A stretch of 45,771 nucleotides of DNA, from positions 1 through 45,771 of the forward strand of contig NZ_JACCPY010000029.1 in the NCBI RefSeq assembly GCF_013426975.1, read 5' to 3'. Source of the DNA: Sphaerotilus sulfidivorans (GTDB lineage Bacteria; Pseudomonadota; Gammaproteobacteria; Burkholderiales; Burkholderiaceae_C). The notes below the pieces were generated by a model. It did not search any database. It had not been told where the DNA came from and worked only from the letters and a program-made list of their open reading frames with translations. The position numbers and the translations under genes are program-made. Positions within the stretch are counted from its first letter, which is position 1. Every line of letters begins with the position of its first letter. Positions 45,001-45,771 of this stretch are shown here, in pieces.

Positions 45001-45617
45001 AAGAACCCTTGACCGCCAAGGACAAGGTGCTGCACACCCACGGCTTGGTGAGCGTGCTCAAAACCCTGCACGACGAGTTGGACACCGCCGTGCTCGACGC
45101 CTACGGCTGGCAAGACCTCGGCCCCGTGCCCTGGACCGACGAAGAAGCCCGGCAGGCGTGGACCGAGCGGCTGCTGGAACGCCTGGTCGATCTCAACACC
45201 CGCCGCGCCGCCGAGGAAGCCCGCGGCACCATCCGCTGGCTGCGCCCCGAGTTCCAGGATCCGGCCCGGCGCCACGCCGCCCCGGCCACCCCCGCGACCC
45301 AGGCCGACATCGAGCTGGTCGGCGGCAGCGCCGTCCCCCCTGCCGACGCCGCAGCCGCCGACACCGACGAGGACAGCGCCCCCGCGGCCACCGCCACCCC
45401 GGCCACCCGCCAGCCCTGGCTGGCCGACCTGCCCGAGCAGATGCGCGCGGTCGCCGACACCCTGGCCACCAGCGCCCAGCCGCTCGACCTCGACGCGCTG
45501 GCCGCACGCTTCACCGGCCGCGGCCCGTGGAAGAAGCGCCTGCCGCAGATCCTGGAGACGCTGGAGGTGCTGGGCAAGGCGCAGCGGGAGGCGGGGGGGC
45601 GCTGGCGCGGCGCGTGA
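42021..45617 (+). CDS. Type IIL (MmeI-like) restriction-modification fusion enzyme
   Basis: A 1198-residue single-chain nuclease-methyltransferase. The N-terminal domain has an endonuclease site [16 protein letters not shown]: Asp80, Glu90 and Lys92, a D-x9-E-x-K nuclease motif. A helical spacer (about 190-330) leads to an N6-adenine methyltransferase with SAM motif [10 protein letters not shown] (about 428) and catalytic NPPY (594-597). The target-recognition region covers about 600-950. The C-terminal 120 residues, after an Ala/Asp/Thr-rich linker, look like an extra winged-helix ([20 protein letters not shown]). From about 43806 the DNA becomes much poorer in GC until about 44760, implying exchange of the specificity segment. 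AGGGAGA precedes the ATG. DISARM or BREX methyltransferases look similar, but none of their partner genes are present here. Confidence 0.88.
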   Translation: MNHSSSSIGTAPPAADIETFVTRWRGSTASELSTAQSFTIELCELLGVPRPHATAEQDYMFERPLTLMHGDGTSSARRIDCYRRGCFVLESKKLDPGAQAATTGRTRKSFDNALLQALSQAEGYVRALPAAEGRPPFIAVVDVGHVIELYAEFSRSGGAYTPYPDVRTHRIRLDDLHRPEIRERLRALWLDPMSLDPSRVSARVTRAVSAELAELARSLEQAGHPAELVAAFLTRCLFSMFAEDVGLLPRDDDGRGAFVGLLTRWRDEPPRLGKMLQALWATMDSGGFSPVLAQDLMRFNGKLFKGGGQPGYVLPLTTAQIDGLLRAARANWREVEPAIFGTLLERALDPGERHALGAHYTPRAYVERLVMPTVIEPLRAEWQHALGAALVLAGEADALDGKKREDKLAEARAELRRFHHRLCHVRVLDPACGSGNFLYVTLEHLKRLEGEVLDRLEALGESTQGQLGMEGGTVTLRQMLGIELNPRAAALAELVLWIGWLQWQIRTGGSQSVAEPVVHDYGNIECRDAVLAYDGQELATDADGRTVTRWDGKTTKVHPVTGEKVPDEAAQVPEWRYVNPRQAEWPQAEFIVGNPPYIGARTIRQALGDGYLKALRGVTPTVPDNADFVMYWWDKAAALVQSGACRQFGFITTNSLRQSFNQAVLSARLGDDMALTFAIPDHPWVDGADGAAVRIAMTVGAKSAASGDLLEVIDETSQEDGEITVSLRLTSGPITAGLRVGIDPSQANPLRANAGLCCVGYQLTGKGFVVDADQARNLDPFFGLPEARVRQLISGRDLTQSPRGTFAIDLFGLTEKDLRDQHPALYQWVFDRVKPERDQNSRASVAARWWIFGEARSTFRPALKNCGLVCATSLTAKHRTFVQVAASSICDSTTVIFALGSGAAYGVLSSQVHVDWALAAGGRLGVGNDPRYNKTRCFETFPFPSDDTGLTPELAQKIGQLAEQIDAHRKARQAAHDDVTLTGLYNVLDKLRRQEPLTAKDKVLHTHGLVSVLKTLHDELDTAVLDAYGWQDLGPVPWTDEEARQAWTERLLERLVDLNTRRAAEEARGTIRWLRPEFQDPARRHAAPATPATQADIELVGGSAVPPADAAAADTDEDSAPAATATPATRQPWLADLPEQMRAVADTLATSAQPLDLDALAARFTGRGPWKKRLPQILETLEVLGKAQREAGGRWRGA

Positions 45618-45645
45618 GCCGAGCAGCGTTTCGGCACGCCCTGTC

Positions 45646-45681
45646 TGACCTTGCCCCTGTATTCCGTATCCCATAGCCAGA
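45646..45681 (-). repeat. Probable terminal end of the IS3-family element
   Basis: TGACCTTGCCCCTGTATTCC lies just outside the transposase stop. IS3-family ends begin TG and commonly run TGA-C/T-C-x-x-CCC. It is the likely terminal repeat, 28 bases after the restriction gene stop. The partner end is outside the window, so the exact boundary is uncertain. Confidence 0.45.
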
Positions 45682-45771
45682 CTACGCGCTGGCTTGCCGA
45701 GCTTGGCCGGCGAGCCAGTTTTCTTCGAACTGCATCGGGCTGACGTAGGCCAGCGTCGAGTGCAGTCGGGT
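45682..45771 (-). mobile_element. IS3-family transposase C-terminus (partial)
   Basis: The last 29 residues of a transposase (OrfB) enter from the window edge on the minus strand, ending in TAG at 45682: RLHSTLAYVSPMQFEENW with LAGQARQASA following. R-x-HS-x-L-x-Y-x-(S/T)P-x-(Q/E)FE is the conserved end of the IS3-family integrase domain just beyond the catalytic Glu. The rest is outside the window. Contigs often stop in such repeated elements. Confidence 0.88.

Noticed and set aside
42021-45617. A BREX PglX or DISARM methyltransferase
   Set aside because: The N-terminal D-x9-E-x-K nuclease motif and lack of any BREX or DISARM companion gene in the window favour a self-contained type IIL enzyme. 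The right flank is unseen beyond an IS end, so linkage outside cannot be excluded.

Overview
The window is high-GC, gene-dense DNA from a betaproteobacterium of the order Burkholderiales, probably near the Leptothrix/Sphaerotilus/Comamonadaceae group. The evidence is the gyrA-serC-pheA-tyrA-aroA/cmk-rpsA-ihfB-lapA-lapB supraoperon with AroA fused to Cmk, the ompA-ubiG-gph-ssrA block, and a tmRNA tag reading ANDERFALAA. This placement comes from gene content only. Because of the high GC, very long antisense frames shadow most real genes, and these were ignored.

Layout. (1) 1-711: a porin-like fragment runs out of frame into the C-terminal third of mutL. (2) 736-3315: a GspE/PilB-like protein whose nucleotide-binding motifs are all degenerate. 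(3) 3440-7856, minus strand: a three-gene operon coupled by two 4-base ATGA overlaps. It encodes a PLP-dependent decarboxylase, a RimK-like ATP-grasp protein and a divergent PLP-fold enzyme. I do not recognise the pathway, and it is the best candidate for an undescribed biosynthetic system. (4) 7970-17259: nitrogen and nucleobase salvage functions. These are an 8-oxoguanine deaminase-like amidohydrolase, a Nudix hydrolase with an uncharacterised partner, and an FCD-type GntR regulator. The regulator precedes an NMT1-type ABC transporter, a nucleoside deaminase, a 2OG-Fe(II) oxygenase and an orphan ureD. TGTATACA-type palindromes precede both the regulator and the transporter. (5) 17408-19520: a small exported protein, a patatin-like lipase with a poly-C tract near its 3' end, and a ComEA-like helix-hairpin-helix protein.

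(6) 19729-32037, minus strand: the mixed-function supraoperon, with aromatic amino acid and serine synthesis, CMP kinase, ribosomal protein S1, IHF-beta, the LPS-assembly proteins LapA and LapB, and GyrA at its head. (7) 32300-34829: ompA, ubiG, gph and tmRNA, followed by terminators and the wreck of an OmpR-family response regulator. (8) 35325-37465: rpiA, pyrD and a small membrane protein. (9) 37468-40949: a bufferin-type locus, a recently described class of metal-binding peptides modified after translation. It has a DUF2282 precursor with four cysteines, a DUF692 multinuclear iron enzyme, a DUF2063 partner and DoxX. A divergent ECF sigma factor and a zinc-finger anti-sigma protein presumably control it. 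(10) 41218-41775: a solitary cheZ. (11) 42021-45617: a single-chain type IIL (MmeI-like) restriction-modification enzyme whose specificity half has clearly different base composition. (12) 45682-45771: the C-terminus of an IS3-family transposase at the window edge.

The porin/mutL junction on the left and the insertion sequence on the right suggest that the window may be a draft contig ending at repeats or at a misjoin.
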